This document shows, piece after piece, positions 45,901 through 54,350 of a stretch of DNA of 64,000 nt. A program made the position numbers and the translations under genes. Origin of the DNA: Marixanthomonas ophiurae. Lineage in GTDB: Bacteria > Bacteroidota > Bacteroidia > Flavobacteriales > Flavobacteriaceae. The first letter of the stretch is position 1. Each line of letters begins with the position of its first letter. Where the stretch lies: the NCBI RefSeq assembly GCF_003413745.1, contig NZ_QVID01000001.1, positions 1,612,001 through 1,676,000 on the forward strand, in the 5' to 3' direction. The notes below the pieces were generated by a model that had not been told where the DNA came from, made no database searches, and saw nothing but the letters and a program-made list of their open reading frames with translations.

Positions 45901-46435
45901 AGTTGATACTTTGGCACCAGAAGTTACTTGCCCAGAAGATCAAAGTGTTGATCCAGGAGAAGGAAACTTATTCTATGAAGTACCGGATTATTTTGCTAGC
46001 GGAGAAGGTTCTGCTTTAGATAACTGTACAGACCCTGTAACAATTACATCTCAAGATCCAGCTCCAGGAGAGTTGTTATCCGATGGTGTTTATACTGTTA
46101 CTTTAACTGCTGAAGATGAGTATGGAAATGTTGGTACGTGTACTTTCGAGTTAACTGTTGAAAGTATTTTAGGTGTAGATGATAACTCATTGAGCAATTC
46201 AATATCTATGTATCCTAATCCAGCGGACAGTCAAGTTACTATTTCAAATAAATCTGATGTAGCATTACAAAATGCTGTGATTTACGATATCAATGGTAAG
46301 TTGATTAACCAATACGACCTTAGCAATATGCAAGGAAACCAGGTAATTGATGTTTCGGCATTGGCTACCGGAGTTTATGTAGTACAGATTACTGGTGAAA
46401 CATCAAGCGTTTCAAAACGATTGATTATAAAGTAA
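42917..46435 (+). CDS. Giant secreted protein: P domain, HYR repeats, duplicated MAM-like modules, T9SS sorting domain
   Basis: A 1172-residue exported protein. Signal peptide to about residue 21; proprotein-convertase P domain at about 35-170 (THSYDGDVELRLVSPAGT, NGNWTLEVFDNFGG). HYR-type repeats begin near residue 175 (ACPSDIMADTDPGEC) and recur with TAPEITC and TAPIITC joints. Two copies of a module of about 160 residues follow, each starting LEEFE and containing GAGVDNF or GAGIDNV. The C-terminal type IX sorting domain (MYPNPADS...KRLIIK) is at about 1095-1172. No catalytic domain is visible, so an adhesive or structural surface role is likely. A strong terminator follows. Confidence 0.87.
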   Translation: MKKITLLMAFMVTCFTWQTNAQTYNGDGNPQPIDPPVNVSSVANVSLTGNIGVNPLDYTVDNVMLDITHSYDGDVELRLVSPAGTSLDLSIANGGSGENYTNTVFEDGGADITAASAPFTGVYEPEGGTFAATFDGEPINGNWTLEVFDNFGGLDSGTLNSYSITFSQITIGDPPVIACPSDIMADTDPGECGAIVNFADAIATDTEDGIIGTTQTLGPLTGEQFPTGDTIVEFTAEDSDGNVVTCQFTVTVTDMEAPEALCQNLTLELMGGSSVSIAPSDIDNGSSDNCGIVDYSLDQDTFTCADIGENTVTLTVTDEEGNSSTCTATVTIEDNTAPEITCIGEPGIFNILEEFEGASIPAGWTTVIEAGVQDWTFGSGVMPLGDPFPTNAAIFDDDAAGNGEVNLARLVSPAYDISAAVSADVSFDYAIQDFVGSGTFLVEAWDGSAWQEVLFIDEQDVNPTNSGAIDMMPFANPDFQVRFTYDDEGAWAWGAGVDNFALNYELATSPPLDVVLDASGNATIPASDLIQTVDEACGYVVTVGGPATGGGSTTETLETTFVGGNGLDGNMFDIVAINEVTVNSFDVNLDTGITDDVEVYYKSGTWVGFEEDAAAWTLIGTANVTSAGDGLPTPLNLSLGQTIAAGDTGAFYVTTTSGGMNYTNGTANGTVFASDDNIEFLEGSGKSYPFGVSTFDARVFNGNIIYDVGPQIDSDVSFDCSMLGENEVEVFVTDDSGNFSSCTATVNIIDETAPIITCAGNPGPISVLEEFEDASVPSGWSTVIEAGVADWTFGSGDMPIGDDFPSNAAIFDDDEAGNGETNLVRLLSPIYNTSGASTASLSFDYAFQEVASGETLSVEVWDGSAWQEILLVDVDTDLTNTGAIDMLPYLNNDFQVRFSYDDAGAWGWGAGIDNVQIDYEVTDITAIDIPLGPDGTATIDPNSLIQGVDEACGIATVASDITEVSCADIGTPMTITIFASDASGNIASCTAEINVVDTLAPEVTCPEDQSVDPGEGNLFYEVPDYFASGEGSALDNCTDPVTITSQDPAPGELLSDGVYTVTLTAEDEYGNVGTCTFELTVESILGVDDNSLSNSISMYPNPADSQVTISNKSDVALQNAVIYDINGKLINQYDLSNMQGNQVIDVSALATGVYVVQITGETSSVSKRLIIK
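43946..44430 (+). repeat. Internal duplication, copy 1 (in the P-domain/HYR protein)
   Basis: Encodes the first of two related modules: LEEFE...PAGWTTVIEAGVQDW, FPTNAAIFDDD, AWDGSAWQEVLF and WAWGAGVDNF. It is homologous at protein and partly at DNA level to 45193-45675, pointing to duplication within the gene. Confidence 0.85.
45193..45675 (+). repeat. Internal duplication, copy 2 (in the P-domain/HYR protein)
   Basis: Encodes the second module: LEEFE...PSGWSTVIEAGVADW, FPSNAAIFDDD, VWDGSAWQEILL and WGWGAGIDNV. Copy 1 is followed by an extra region of about 200 residues that is absent after copy 2. Confidence 0.85.
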
Positions 46436-46460
46436 TCCTATTATAATAACCAACCAAAGC

Positions 46461-46493
46461 AAAACCCCTTCACAAATTTGTGAGGGGGTTTTC
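46461..46493 (+). terminator. Rho-independent terminator of the P-domain protein gene
   Basis: The stem AAAACCCCTTCACAAA pairs with TTTGTGAGGGGGTTTT (one G-T pair), followed by T residues, 25 bases after the stop codon. Confidence 0.88.
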
Positions 46494-46529
46494 ATTTATA
46501 CAATATTTTAAAAGAGGATATTTTCTAAA

Positions 46530-46655
46530 CTATTTATTTTTAGTTCCTTTTACAGTTTTTGGTTTTATTTTAAACTTCCCTCGTTTAGGGCGAAGTTTTC
46601 CATAACTTCCAATATTAATTTTGCCTCTTTTTGTTTTCTTGTCTCCTTTACCCAT
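46530..46655 (-). CDS. 30S ribosomal protein bTHX (41 residues)
   Basis: ATG at 46655 to TAG at 46530. The product begins MGKGDKKTKRGKINIGSYGKLRPKR, which matches the tiny, highly basic THX protein of the small ribosomal subunit (MGKGDKKTxRGKI...GSYG). About 40 percent of residues are Lys or Arg. It is too short for most gene finders. Its ATG overlaps the stop of the upstream small gene by one base (TAATG), so the two are coupled. Confidence 0.82.
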   Translation of the reverse strand: MGKGDKKTKRGKINIGSYGKLRPKRGKFKIKPKTVKGTKNK

Positions 46656-46783
46656 TATTTTTTGTTTTGTTGATCTTTAATGGTTTTCTCATCAATATCT
46701 ACCTTGTTAGTTTTTTGATTCGTATTCCCGGTAGGATTGGTAGGGTTCTTTTGTTCTTCTTTACGTTCAAACTTCTTAGCCAT
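46655..46783 (-). CDS. Small hydrophilic protein coupled to bTHX (42 residues)
   Basis: ATG at 46783 to TAA at 46655. The product MAKKFERKEEQKNPTNPTG... is a 42-residue charged, probably disordered protein ending NQ/K-rich (KDQQNKK). It has no membrane segment or domain. Its stop codon overlaps the THX start by one base, which supports it as a real gene. A ribosome-linked role is suggested only by that neighbour. Confidence 0.65.
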   Translation of the reverse strand: MAKKFERKEEQKNPTNPTGNTNQKTNKVDIDEKTIKDQQNKK

Positions 46784-46866
46784 AATGTTATAATTTTAAA
46801 TTCATTAGAAAGCTAAAAATTATGAATCACAATTAGTATTAATATCCTACTAAAGTATGGTTAAAA

Positions 46867-47628
46867 TTATCGTAACCGCTTAATAAAGGGTGAAATACCT
46901 GTCAAGCCATCCTTGGTTAGTGCTTTAATAAAAGCACTGCCTATAATAGCTCCCTTGGCTTTCTGTGTAGCTTGTGAAAAGGTTTCAGCGTTATTAATAC
47001 CAAAACCAACTATTTGTGGATTCTTCAGTTGTAATCCATCAATTCTATTAAAATATGAGATTTGCTCTTCAGCAAATCCAGATGTAGCACCCGTAGTACT
47101 AGCACTGCTTACCATATAAATAAAACCATTTGAAGCCGCATCAATTTCTCTAATTCGTTCTTCGGAAGTTTGTGGAGTGATTAAAAATATATTGGCAAGA
47201 TTATACTTTTCGAAGAGTTCTCGGTAGTGTAGATTATATTCAGCCAAAGGTAAGTCTGGTAAAATGAGACCATCAATACCTATTTCAGCACATTTCTTGC
47301 AAAACGCTTCTACACCATATTGTAAAACAGGATTAAAGTAGCCCATAATAATTAACGGAATAGAAATATGATGACGAATGCCTTCTAATTGTTTAAATAA
47401 AATGTCAGTGGTCATTCCATTTTTTAGGGCTTCCGTAGAGCTTGCTTGTATGGTTGGTCCATCGGCTAAGGGATCGCTAAACGGTAAACCTATTTCAACC
47501 ATATCCACTCCATTTTCTTCCAGCGATTTTAAAACTGGAATGGTATCCTCTAAATTGGGATATCCGGCTGTAAAATAAATGGATAATAGCTTTTTATCTT
47601 GCTGTAATGCTGTTTGTATTCGTTTCAT
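46867..47628 (-). CDS. trpA: Tryptophan synthase alpha chain
   Basis: Cleaves indole-3-glycerol phosphate to indole, which is channelled to TrpB. The 253 residues include VEIGLPFSDPLADGPTIQASS with the catalytic Glu and Asp, and a FNPVLQYG segment. GFIYMVSSASTTGA and GFGINNAE bind the phosphate. It is the last gene of the trpDCFBA operon; its ATG overlaps the trpB stop by one base. Confidence 0.95.
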   Translation of the reverse strand: MKRIQTALQQDKKLLSIYFTAGYPNLEDTIPVLKSLEENGVDMVEIGLPFSDPLADGPTIQASSTEALKNGMTTDILFKQLEGIRHHISIPLIIMGYFNPVLQYGVEAFCKKCAEIGIDGLILPDLPLAEYNLHYRELFEKYNLANIFLITPQTSEERIREIDAASNGFIYMVSSASTTGATSGFAEEQISYFNRIDGLQLKNPQIVGFGINNAETFSQATQKAKGAIIGSAFIKALTKDGLTGISPFIKRLR

Positions 47629-48809
47629 TATAAATTGAAATAATCGATGTATGTATTTAAATCTTTGTCACCACGACCGCTGAGGTTAATAACGATAATA
47701 TCGTCTTTTTTAAATTGTCTATTTTTAAAAATGGCCAATGCGTGACTGGTTTCAATAGCAGGAATAATGCCTTCGAGTTTACTTAGTTCTAAACCTGCTT
47801 CCATGGCTTCGGCATCGGTAATGGAAATAAACTCTCCGCGTCCGCTAGCGCATAAGTGTGCGTGCATCGGGCCTACCCCCGGATAATCTAATCCTGCTGA
47901 AATAGAGTAGGGTTCGGTAATTTGTCCGTCGTCTGTTTGCATTAACAAAGTCTTGCTTCCGTGGATAATACCTGCTTTTCCTAAAGCTGAAGTAGCTGCG
48001 CTTTCTCCACTTTGAATGCCTTTACCGGCAGCTTCAACGGCAATAATACCCACATCTGGGTTATCGAGATAGTGATAATAAGCACCGGCAGCATTGCTTC
48101 CGCCACCTACACAGGCAACAACATAGTCTGGGTTTTCTCTGCCTTCTTTTTCTTGTAATTGTGTTTTAATTTCTTCTGAAATCACACTTTGAAACCGTGC
48201 CACCATATCAGGATACGGATGTGGGCCTACCACACTACCAATTATATAATGCGTATCGGTAGGATTGTTAATCCAATCCCGAATCGCTTCGTTGGTTGCA
48301 TCTTTTAGTGTTTTACTTCCGCTCGTTGCGGGAATTACCGTAGCGCCAAGCATTTTCATTCGTGCTACATTCGGCGCTTGTCGCTCCATATCAATAGCAC
48401 CCATATAGACAATACATTCAATGCCCATAAGCGCACAGACTGTTGCCGTTGCTACGCCGTGTTGTCCAGCTCCAGTTTCGGCAATAATGCGGTTTTTTCC
48501 TAAACGCTTAGCCATTAATATCTGCCCAATGGTATTGTTTACTTTATGCGCTCCCGTATGGCAAAGGTCTTCCCGTTTTAGGTAAACATTGGTGTTATAC
48601 TTTTCAGAAAAACGTTTGGCATAATACAACGGGGTAGGACGCCCAACATATTCTTTAAGCAGTTGTTTAAATTCTTTTTGAAAACTGTCTTCCTGCATCA
48701 CATCAAGGTATTGTTGACGTAATTCTTCTACATTTGGATACAGCATTTCGGGGATGTAAGCTCCGCCAAACTCACCGTAATAGCCTTTTTCATTTACGTG
48801 ATAACTCAT
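47628..48809 (-). CDS. trpB: Tryptophan synthase beta chain
   Basis: PLP enzyme that condenses indole and serine to tryptophan. The 393 residues show [11 protein letters not shown], the PLP lysine in [19 protein letters not shown] and the cofactor phosphate loop GGGSNAAG. The length is normal for the standard TrpB1 type. It overlaps trpF by 4 bases upstream and trpA by one base downstream, consistent with equimolar production of the alpha/beta complex. Confidence 0.96.
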   Translation of the reverse strand: MSYHVNEKGYYGEFGGAYIPEMLYPNVEELRQQYLDVMQEDSFQKEFKQLLKEYVGRPTPLYYAKRFSEKYNTNVYLKREDLCHTGAHKVNNTIGQILMAKRLGKNRIIAETGAGQHGVATATVCALMGIECIVYMGAIDMERQAPNVARMKMLGATVIPATSGSKTLKDATNEAIRDWINNPTDTHYIIGSVVGPHPYPDMVARFQSVISEEIKTQLQEKEGRENPDYVVACVGGGSNAAGAYYHYLDNPDVGIIAVEAAGKGIQSGESAATSALGKAGIIHGSKTLLMQTDDGQITEPYSISAGLDYPGVGPMHAHLCASGRGEFISITDAEAMEAGLELSKLEGIIPAIETSHALAIFKNRQFKKDDIIVINLSGRGDKDLNTYIDYFNL

Positions 48810-49447
48810 AAGTGTGATTGTATTGTGTTCAGTTTATCTATAAACTGTTGTAATTCTTGTGTATTCTTTAATCCAGGTTTTTCTTCAAATTTGCTGTTTA
48901 CATCAATAGCAAATATGGGTAGTTTGGTTTTTAATATTTCTGAAAGTTGCTTTATTTCATCTAAACCAATTCCGCCACTGAGTACAAAAGGTATTTCTGA
49001 AGGATACTCTTTTAAAATATTCCAGTTAAAAGCGTAGCCATTACCGCCTTTTTCTTTTCCCTTTGTGTCAAAAAGAAAGGCAGAAACATAGGGCTCATAT
49101 TCTTTTAATACGGAGAAATCGAAAGTGTCTTTTATACCAAATACTTTCCAAATTTTGCTATTTATTTCTTCTGAAGCAGCTAATTTTTCACAAAATGAAG
49201 CTGTTTCATCTCCGTGTAATTGAATAACATCTAACTGAAATTGGGTTGCTTTATTTAAAATTTCAGAAATAGTAGCATTAACAAAAACACCAACTTTTTT
49301 TACTTCAGAAGGAAGGGAAGGCATTTCGCCTTCAAAATTTCGTGGCGAGCCCTCATAAAAAATAAAACCCACATAATCCGGTTTTAGAGCAGCCACCTCC
49401 ATTGGGTTATGCTTCATGCCACAGACTTTTAGTTGAATGTTTTTCAT
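48806..49447 (-). CDS. trpF: Phosphoribosylanthranilate isomerase
   Basis: Third step of tryptophan synthesis, Amadori rearrangement of PRA to CdRP. The 213 residues form a TIM barrel with LKVCGMKH (catalytic Cys region), [28 protein letters not shown] and [17 protein letters not shown] separate trpF gene, not fused to trpC. Overlaps of 4 bases with both trpC and trpB show tight translational coupling. Confidence 0.94.
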   Translation of the reverse strand: MKNIQLKVCGMKHNPMEVAALKPDYVGFIFYEGSPRNFEGEMPSLPSEVKKVGVFVNATISEILNKATQFQLDVIQLHGDETASFCEKLAASEEINSKIWKVFGIKDTFDFSVLKEYEPYVSAFLFDTKGKEKGGNGYAFNWNILKEYPSEIPFVLSGGIGLDEIKQLSEILKTKLPIFAIDVNSKFEEKPGLKNTQELQQFIDKLNTIQSHL

Positions 49448-50226
49448 CGTAGCTGGTCTATAAATTGGTTGGCACTTTCTCCGGGGTTGTCAGTTTTCAT
49501 AAAGGTTTCACCTATTAAAAAGCCCTTGTAACCATATTTTCGTAACGTTTTTATAGTTTCAGGGTTGCTAATGCCACTTTCTGAAATTTTTACAAAGTCT
49601 TTCGGTATTTTTTCTGAAAGTGCTTTGCTAATATCGATGGAAACATCAAATGTTTTTAAATTTCGATTGTTTACACCTAACATGTCAACAGTAGTCAACA
49701 AGGACCGTTGAAGCTCTTCTTCGTTATGAACTTCCAATAAAACATCTAAATCTAATTGCTTGGCGGTTTTTGAAAATTCCTTCAGCTGATTGTCACTCAA
49801 TGAAGCAGCGATTAAAAGAATAGCATCAGCACCATACGCTTTCGCTTCATAAATTTGATACGAATCAATGATGAATTCTTTTCGTAACAACGGAATGTCT
49901 ACACAGTTTCTAGCCAATGCTAAATCGTCTAACGATCCACCAAAATATTTGGTGTCAGTTAAAACTGAAATGCCGCAAACGCCCGCTTTGCTGTAGCCAG
50001 TAACAACTTCGGGTAAATTTACTTGGTCGTTGATAACCGATTTACTGGGCGAACGCCTTTTGTGTTCAGCGATAATCCCAGTATTTGAATTTCGCAAAGC
50101 AGCAGCCAACGAAATAGGAGTGCGGGAAAACGCTTCCGATTTTTCTAAAAGTGATATGGGAAAAAGCGCTTTCTTAGCGTTGACTTCCTTTATTTTATTC
50201 TGAATTATTTTATCTAAAATAGTCAT
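49444..50226 (-). CDS. trpC: Indole-3-glycerol phosphate synthase
   Basis: Decarboxylative ring closure of CdRP to indole-3-glycerol phosphate. The 260 residues include IAEHKRRSPSKSVI with the catalytic Lys, VLTDTKYFGGS, LLRKEFIIDSYQIYEAKAYGADAILLI, LLEVHNEEEL, GVNNRNLKTF and SESGISNPE, all typical of TrpC. It begins 3 bases after the trpD stop. Confidence 0.95.
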   Translation of the reverse strand: MTILDKIIQNKIKEVNAKKALFPISLLEKSEAFSRTPISLAAALRNSNTGIIAEHKRRSPSKSVINDQVNLPEVVTGYSKAGVCGISVLTDTKYFGGSLDDLALARNCVDIPLLRKEFIIDSYQIYEAKAYGADAILLIAASLSDNQLKEFSKTAKQLDLDVLLEVHNEEELQRSLLTTVDMLGVNNRNLKTFDVSIDISKALSEKIPKDFVKISESGISNPETIKTLRKYGYKGFLIGETFMKTDNPGESANQFIDQLR

Positions 50227-50229
50227 GAG

Positions 50230-51222
50230 TTAAGCGCTGATTTTTTGAAGTTTTTGCAATACCTGTAAAGCTTTCCCAGATTGTAAGGAATCTTTTGCTT
50301 TTTCAATCCCAGTTTCAATACTACATTGATTGGCTACCGAAATAGCCATTCCAGCATTGGCGCAAATTACATTGTTTTGTTGCTGGGTTCCGTTTCCGGA
50401 GATAATAGTTTTAAAGATATTTGCTGAAGATTCTACTGTGTCACCACCATGAATATCAGATTGTTTAATGGTCTTAAAACCAAAATCTTCAGGCTGCATA
50501 ATTTTTTCCGAAGTATTAGAAATTACTTTTACAGCTCCGGTCAATGAAATTTCATCATAGCCATCCATCGCGTGTAAAATAGCATATTTTTTATCGCTTT
50601 TTTGATATAAATAACCGTACAAACGAGCTAATTCCAAATTAAAAACGCCCACTAATTGGTTTTTTGGAAAAGCAGGATTTACCATCGGTCCCAACATATT
50701 GAAAAAGGTCTTTACGGCTAAATCTCTTCGTATGGGTGCTACATTTTTCATAGCTGGGTGAAAAAGTGGCGCGTGTAAAACACAGATGCCTGCTTCGTCT
50801 AAACTTCGTTTTAAAAAGTCAGTATCGCTACTAAATTTTATTCCCAATTGCTCCATTACATTGCTACTTCCGCTAATGGACGAAACGCCATAGTTACCGT
50901 GTTTAGTAACCAAAACGCCGGCTCCTGCCGTAACAAATGAGGAAAGTGTGGAAATATTAAAGGTGTCTTTGCTATCGCCTCCGGTTCCGCAAAGATCAAT
51001 GGTATTGTAACCTTTTAAATCTACTGCAAGGCATAAATCCAATAACGCATCACGGAAACCTTCTAGCTCTTCGAGCGTGACACTTCGCATCATAAATACC
51101 GTTAAAAAAGCGGCTATTTGGCTTTGATTAAATTTTCCTTCACTAATAGAAACCAGAACATTACGAGCTTCTTCCTTGGTTAATTGTTCGTGATTTATAA
51201 GTCTGTTAAGTACTTGTTTCAT
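50230..51222 (-). CDS. trpD: Anthranilate phosphoribosyltransferase
   Basis: Joins anthranilate with PRPP. The 330 residues contain DLCGTGGDSKDTFNIST, the KHGNYGVSS loop and SGSSNVMEQLG. RRDLAVKTFFNMLGPMVNP and GYDEIS follow, as in TrpD. It is the first gene of the operon in this window; trpE and trpG, usually upstream in flavobacteria, are missing and cysS lies there instead. Its start ATG is at 51222. Confidence 0.95.
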   Translation of the reverse strand: MKQVLNRLINHEQLTKEEARNVLVSISEGKFNQSQIAAFLTVFMMRSVTLEELEGFRDALLDLCLAVDLKGYNTIDLCGTGGDSKDTFNISTLSSFVTAGAGVLVTKHGNYGVSSISGSSNVMEQLGIKFSSDTDFLKRSLDEAGICVLHAPLFHPAMKNVAPIRRDLAVKTFFNMLGPMVNPAFPKNQLVGVFNLELARLYGYLYQKSDKKYAILHAMDGYDEISLTGAVKVISNTSEKIMQPEDFGFKTIKQSDIHGGDTVESSANIFKTIISGNGTQQQNNVICANAGMAISVANQCSIETGIEKAKDSLQSGKALQVLQKLQKISA

Positions 51223-51267
51223 TCTATTTTAAGTATAACGTAACTGATAATGACTCTAAAACTCATT

Positions 51268-51295
51268 AAGAGCATCAAAAATATAGAATGCTCTT
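51268..51295 (-). promoter_or_regulatory. Inverted repeat around a candidate -7 box upstream of trpD
   Basis: The arms AAGAGCAT (51268-51275) and ATGCTCTT (51288-51295) flank a minus-strand TATTTTTG (51276-51283), which matches TAnnTTTG. The box lies 53 bases upstream of the trpD ATG. The layout would suit an operator overlapping the promoter, but an RNA hairpin is equally possible; no -33 TTG is seen. Confidence 0.35.
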
Positions 51296-51368
51296 TTAAA
51301 ACAGCTTTAGACTTGTATAAAATACTCCTAAAGTTATTTAAAAGGATGTTTCTTAGAATAGCAAGCCT

Positions 51369-51390
51369 ATGTTTCTAGATAAAGAAACAT
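51369..51390 (-). other. Hairpin downstream of cysS
   Basis: ATGTTTCT pairs with AGAAACAT around AGATAA. It begins about 30 bases past the cysS stop on the minus strand. It is not followed by a T run, so it is at best a weak or processing structure rather than a classical terminator. Confidence 0.45.
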
Positions 51391-51420
51391 GCCTACTACA
51401 AAATCAGTAAAAAATTATGT

Positions 51421-52905
51421 TTAATTAAGTGAAAAGGTAGTGCCTTCTTTTCCGTCTTTAAGTTGTATTCCTGCTTTTTGCAATTCATCCCGAATTCGAT
51501 CACTTGTTGCAAAATCTTTATTGGCACGTGCTTGATCTCTAAGTTCAATAAGCAATTGTATGGTTTCATTTAATTTATTACCATCTTGTTCATTGCTTTC
51601 TGCGATATCAACCAATCCTAATACATCGAAAATAAAATCTTGCATAGTCTCTTGTAATAGTTGCAAGTCTTTTTCGGTAATGGTTTCGGTGTCATCTAAT
51701 AACGCATTGATAAACTTAGCTGCCTCAAACAACTGTGCAATAAGAATAGGACTGTTAAAGTCGTCATTCATGGCATCATAACAAGATTGACGCCATCGTG
51801 TTACATCTATACTGCTGCTTTCTGAAGTTTTTACACCGCCAATGGAGCGATAAGCATCCATTAAACGATTGAAGCCTTTTTGAGAAGCCTCTAATGCTTC
51901 TTTTGAAAAGTCTAAAATGCTTCGATATTGGGCTTGATACATAAAGAACTTAACCACAGTGGGTGCAAACGGCTTGTTGAAAATATCATTGTTACCCGTA
52001 AACATATCCCGTGGAAGAATAAAGTTTCCAGTAGATTTTGACATTTTTTTACCGTTAAGCGTAAGCATATTGGCGTGCATCCAGTAATTCACAGGATTTT
52101 GACCATTAGAAGCTTCGGCTTGTGCAATTTCACATTCGTGATGGGGGAATTTTAAGTCCATTCCGCCACCGTGAATATCAAATTGATTACCTAAATATTT
52201 TGTGCTCATTACGGTACACTCTAAGTGCCACCCTGGGAAACCATCGCTCCAAGGAGAAGGCCAACGCATAATGTGCTGTGGTTCGGCTTTTTTCCAAAGT
52301 GCAAAATCTTGTGGATTTTTCTTATCACTTTGTGCTGCCAATTCACGTGTATTGGCAATCATATCTTCTAAGTTTCGACCACTTAAAATTCCGTAATTAT
52401 GATTTTCATTATATTTCATCACATCAAAATAAACAGATCCGTTTTTTTCATAGGCATAGCCTTGTTCTATAATGTTTTCTACTATTTGAATTTGCTCGAT
52501 AATATGTCCCGTTGCAGTAGGTTCAATACTTGGAGGATGGGCATTGAAGGTTTCCATAATAGTATGGAAATCGACTGTATATTTCTGAACCACTTCCATC
52601 GGTTCTATTTGCTCGATACGTGCTTTTTTCAAAATAGGATCGTCCCCGCTTTCCCCATCGTTTTCTAGGTGTCCAGCATCGGTTATATTTCGAACGTAGC
52701 GAACTTTATATCCAAGGTGTTTTAGATAACGAAAAACAAGGTCGAATGATAAAAACGTACGACAATTCCCTAAATGCACATTGCTATAAACAGTAGGGCC
52801 ACAAACGTACATACCGATAGTGCCTTCGTTAATAGGTGTAAATTTCTCTTTCTGCTTAGAGATGGAATTGTAGATTGCAAGTTCTTGTTCTTCGTAACGT
52901 TTCAT
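51421..52905 (-). CDS. cysS: Cysteinyl-tRNA synthetase
   Basis: Class Ia synthetase. The 494 residues show [13 protein letters not shown], an HLGN form of the HIGH motif common in this phylum, and [10 protein letters not shown] and PHHECEIAQ, which complete the zinc site. [10 protein letters not shown] binds ATP. The C-terminal helical anticodon domain ends in GTTFSLN. It lies 198 bases upstream of trpD on the same strand, so limited read-through into the trp operon is possible. Confidence 0.95.
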   Translation of the reverse strand: MKRYEEQELAIYNSISKQKEKFTPINEGTIGMYVCGPTVYSNVHLGNCRTFLSFDLVFRYLKHLGYKVRYVRNITDAGHLENDGESGDDPILKKARIEQIEPMEVVQKYTVDFHTIMETFNAHPPSIEPTATGHIIEQIQIVENIIEQGYAYEKNGSVYFDVMKYNENHNYGILSGRNLEDMIANTRELAAQSDKKNPQDFALWKKAEPQHIMRWPSPWSDGFPGWHLECTVMSTKYLGNQFDIHGGGMDLKFPHHECEIAQAEASNGQNPVNYWMHANMLTLNGKKMSKSTGNFILPRDMFTGNNDIFNKPFAPTVVKFFMYQAQYRSILDFSKEALEASQKGFNRLMDAYRSIGGVKTSESSSIDVTRWRQSCYDAMNDDFNSPILIAQLFEAAKFINALLDDTETITEKDLQLLQETMQDFIFDVLGLVDIAESNEQDGNKLNETIQLLIELRDQARANKDFATSDRIRDELQKAGIQLKDGKEGTTFSLN

Positions 52906-52970
52906 AGTTTTCTGTTGGAAGTTAAATGATGGATCATTATTATTATCTTAATGCCTAAGTGTACCGACGG

Positions 52971-53648
52971 TTAAAATTCAGTATCTAGATTAATATAATC
53001 TAAAAAATCGCGTCGCGTTTCAGCGTTTTTAAATTTTCCGCCAAATTCACTAGTAACAGTACTGCTATCTATATCGCGTATTCCTCTGGAGTTAACACAT
53101 AAATGCTTGGCATCGATAACACAGGCAACATCATCTGTATTTAATACTTTTTGCAATTCTTTTACAACTTGCATAGTAAGTCGCTCTTGTACTTGAGGAC
53201 GTTTTGCGTAATAATCTACAATACGATTCATTTTTGAAAGACCCACAACGGTCCCGTTTGAAATATATGCGATATGAGCTTTTCCAACTATTGGAAGCAA
53301 ATGATGTTCGCAAGTAGAGTAGAGGGTAATGTTTTTTTCAACCAACATTTCTCCATACTTATACTTATTGTCAAAGGTAGAGGCCTTAGGTTTTCTGTCT
53401 GGATGTAACCCTCCAAAAATTTCTTGAACAAACATCTTGGCAACTCTATTGGGTGTTCCTTTTAGGCTGTCGTCTGTTAAATCAAGCCCGAGTGTATTCA
53501 TAATATTATGAACATCTTTCTTGATTCGCTCAATTTTTTCGATATCACTAAGTTCGAAAGCATCGGGACGTAAAGGAGTGTCTGTAGAACTCGCCACGTG
53601 ATCATCGCCCATAGCTTCAATATCTTTTAGCTGTTTTTCTAAATCCAT
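52971..53648 (-). CDS. folE: GTP cyclohydrolase I
   Basis: First enzyme of tetrahydrofolate (and queuosine) precursor synthesis, GTP to dihydroneopterin triphosphate. The 225 residues have an extended N terminus, then the core with STCEHHLLPIVGKAHIAYI (zinc Cys and His), KMNRIVDYYAKRPQVQERL and the second zinc cysteine in HLCVNSRGI. A candidate -7 box is 34 bases upstream. Confidence 0.94.
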   Translation of the reverse strand: MDLEKQLKDIEAMGDDHVASSTDTPLRPDAFELSDIEKIERIKKDVHNIMNTLGLDLTDDSLKGTPNRVAKMFVQEIFGGLHPDRKPKASTFDNKYKYGEMLVEKNITLYSTCEHHLLPIVGKAHIAYISNGTVVGLSKMNRIVDYYAKRPQVQERLTMQVVKELQKVLNTDDVACVIDAKHLCVNSRGIRDIDSSTVTSEFGGKFKNAETRRDFLDYINLDTEF

Positions 53649-53682
53649 TTTTATTTCAAGGTGTAAAACTAAATATTGGTTG

Positions 53683-53690
53683 CAAAGATA
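53683..53690 (-). promoter_or_regulatory. Candidate -7 box of folE
   Basis: The minus strand reads TATCTTTG, a full TAnnTTTG match, 34 bases upstream of the folE ATG. No TTG is found at the expected distance. Confidence 0.4.
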
Positions 53691-53773
53691 GGCATTCGGT
53701 ACATGCTATAAAAAATTGGCTATTGTTATTTTTAATACTACAATCCTTTGTTGTTATGTTAATTAAAAAGCAT

Positions 53774-53806
53774 AAAAAAAAAGCCCTACTATATAGTAGG
53801 GCTTTT
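53774..53806 (-). terminator. Strong terminator of the DUF1573 gene
   Basis: A perfect 28-base palindrome (AAAAGCCCTACTAT and its complement) with a long T run on the minus strand, 20 bases after the DUF1573 stop. Confidence 0.9.
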
Positions 53807-53826
53807 AAGTACTTATGTAGTGTTAA

Positions 53827-54222
53827 TTACTTTGTTTTTTCTAAAACACTTTTACTATCTGATAAGACAGTCCCCTTTATTTTAAGGGCTTTAACAGGCT
53901 CATCGGCATTAGAATAAACTGTTACCGTTTTTCTAATAGGACCTACGCGGTTTGTATCGTATTTTACTTGAATACTGCTAGACTCACCTGGAGCAACAGC
54001 GCCATCTGGTTTTTTAGGTACGGTGCAACCGCAACTAGACTTAACATCGGTTACCACTAATGGCTCATCACCAGTGTTGGTAAATTCAAAAACACGAACG
54101 CCATCGCTTCCTTTTGCGATTTCGCCGTAGTCTATGGTTTCAGATTTAAATTCAAATTTTGCTTGTGCATTGGCGGCAAATCCAAAAAACGCTACAAATG
54201 CAATTAATGCTAATTTTTTCAT
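53827..54222 (-). CDS. Secreted DUF1573 protein
   Basis: A 131-residue exported protein: signal peptide (MKKLALIAFVAFFGFAANAQA), then one Ig-like DUF1573 domain with DYGEIAKGSDGVRVFEFTNTG and the SSCGCTVPK cysteine pair. The PGESSSIQVKYDT strand is close to the MSP/ASPM-type fold. The function of the family is unknown; it is abundant in Bacteroidetes. The gene is monocistronic, with a strong terminator, and divergent from valS. Confidence 0.9.
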   Translation of the reverse strand: MKKLALIAFVAFFGFAANAQAKFEFKSETIDYGEIAKGSDGVRVFEFTNTGDEPLVVTDVKSSCGCTVPKKPDGAVAPGESSSIQVKYDTNRVGPIRKTVTVYSNADEPVKALKIKGTVLSDSKSVLEKTK

Positions 54223-54350
54223 GATTTCTAAAATTTAGAGTATGCTAAGGTACATATCTTTCCTACAATCTGCAAAATAACTTATTCACTTTTATAATCT
54301 TGCAGATATAGCTACTTTTGTAGGCTATAGTTCAAAAATTAGACCAAATT

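Noticed and set aside
51369-51390. trp attenuator or cysS T-box
   Set aside because: There is no Trp codon run or leader peptide, no T-box motif and no T run after the hairpin.
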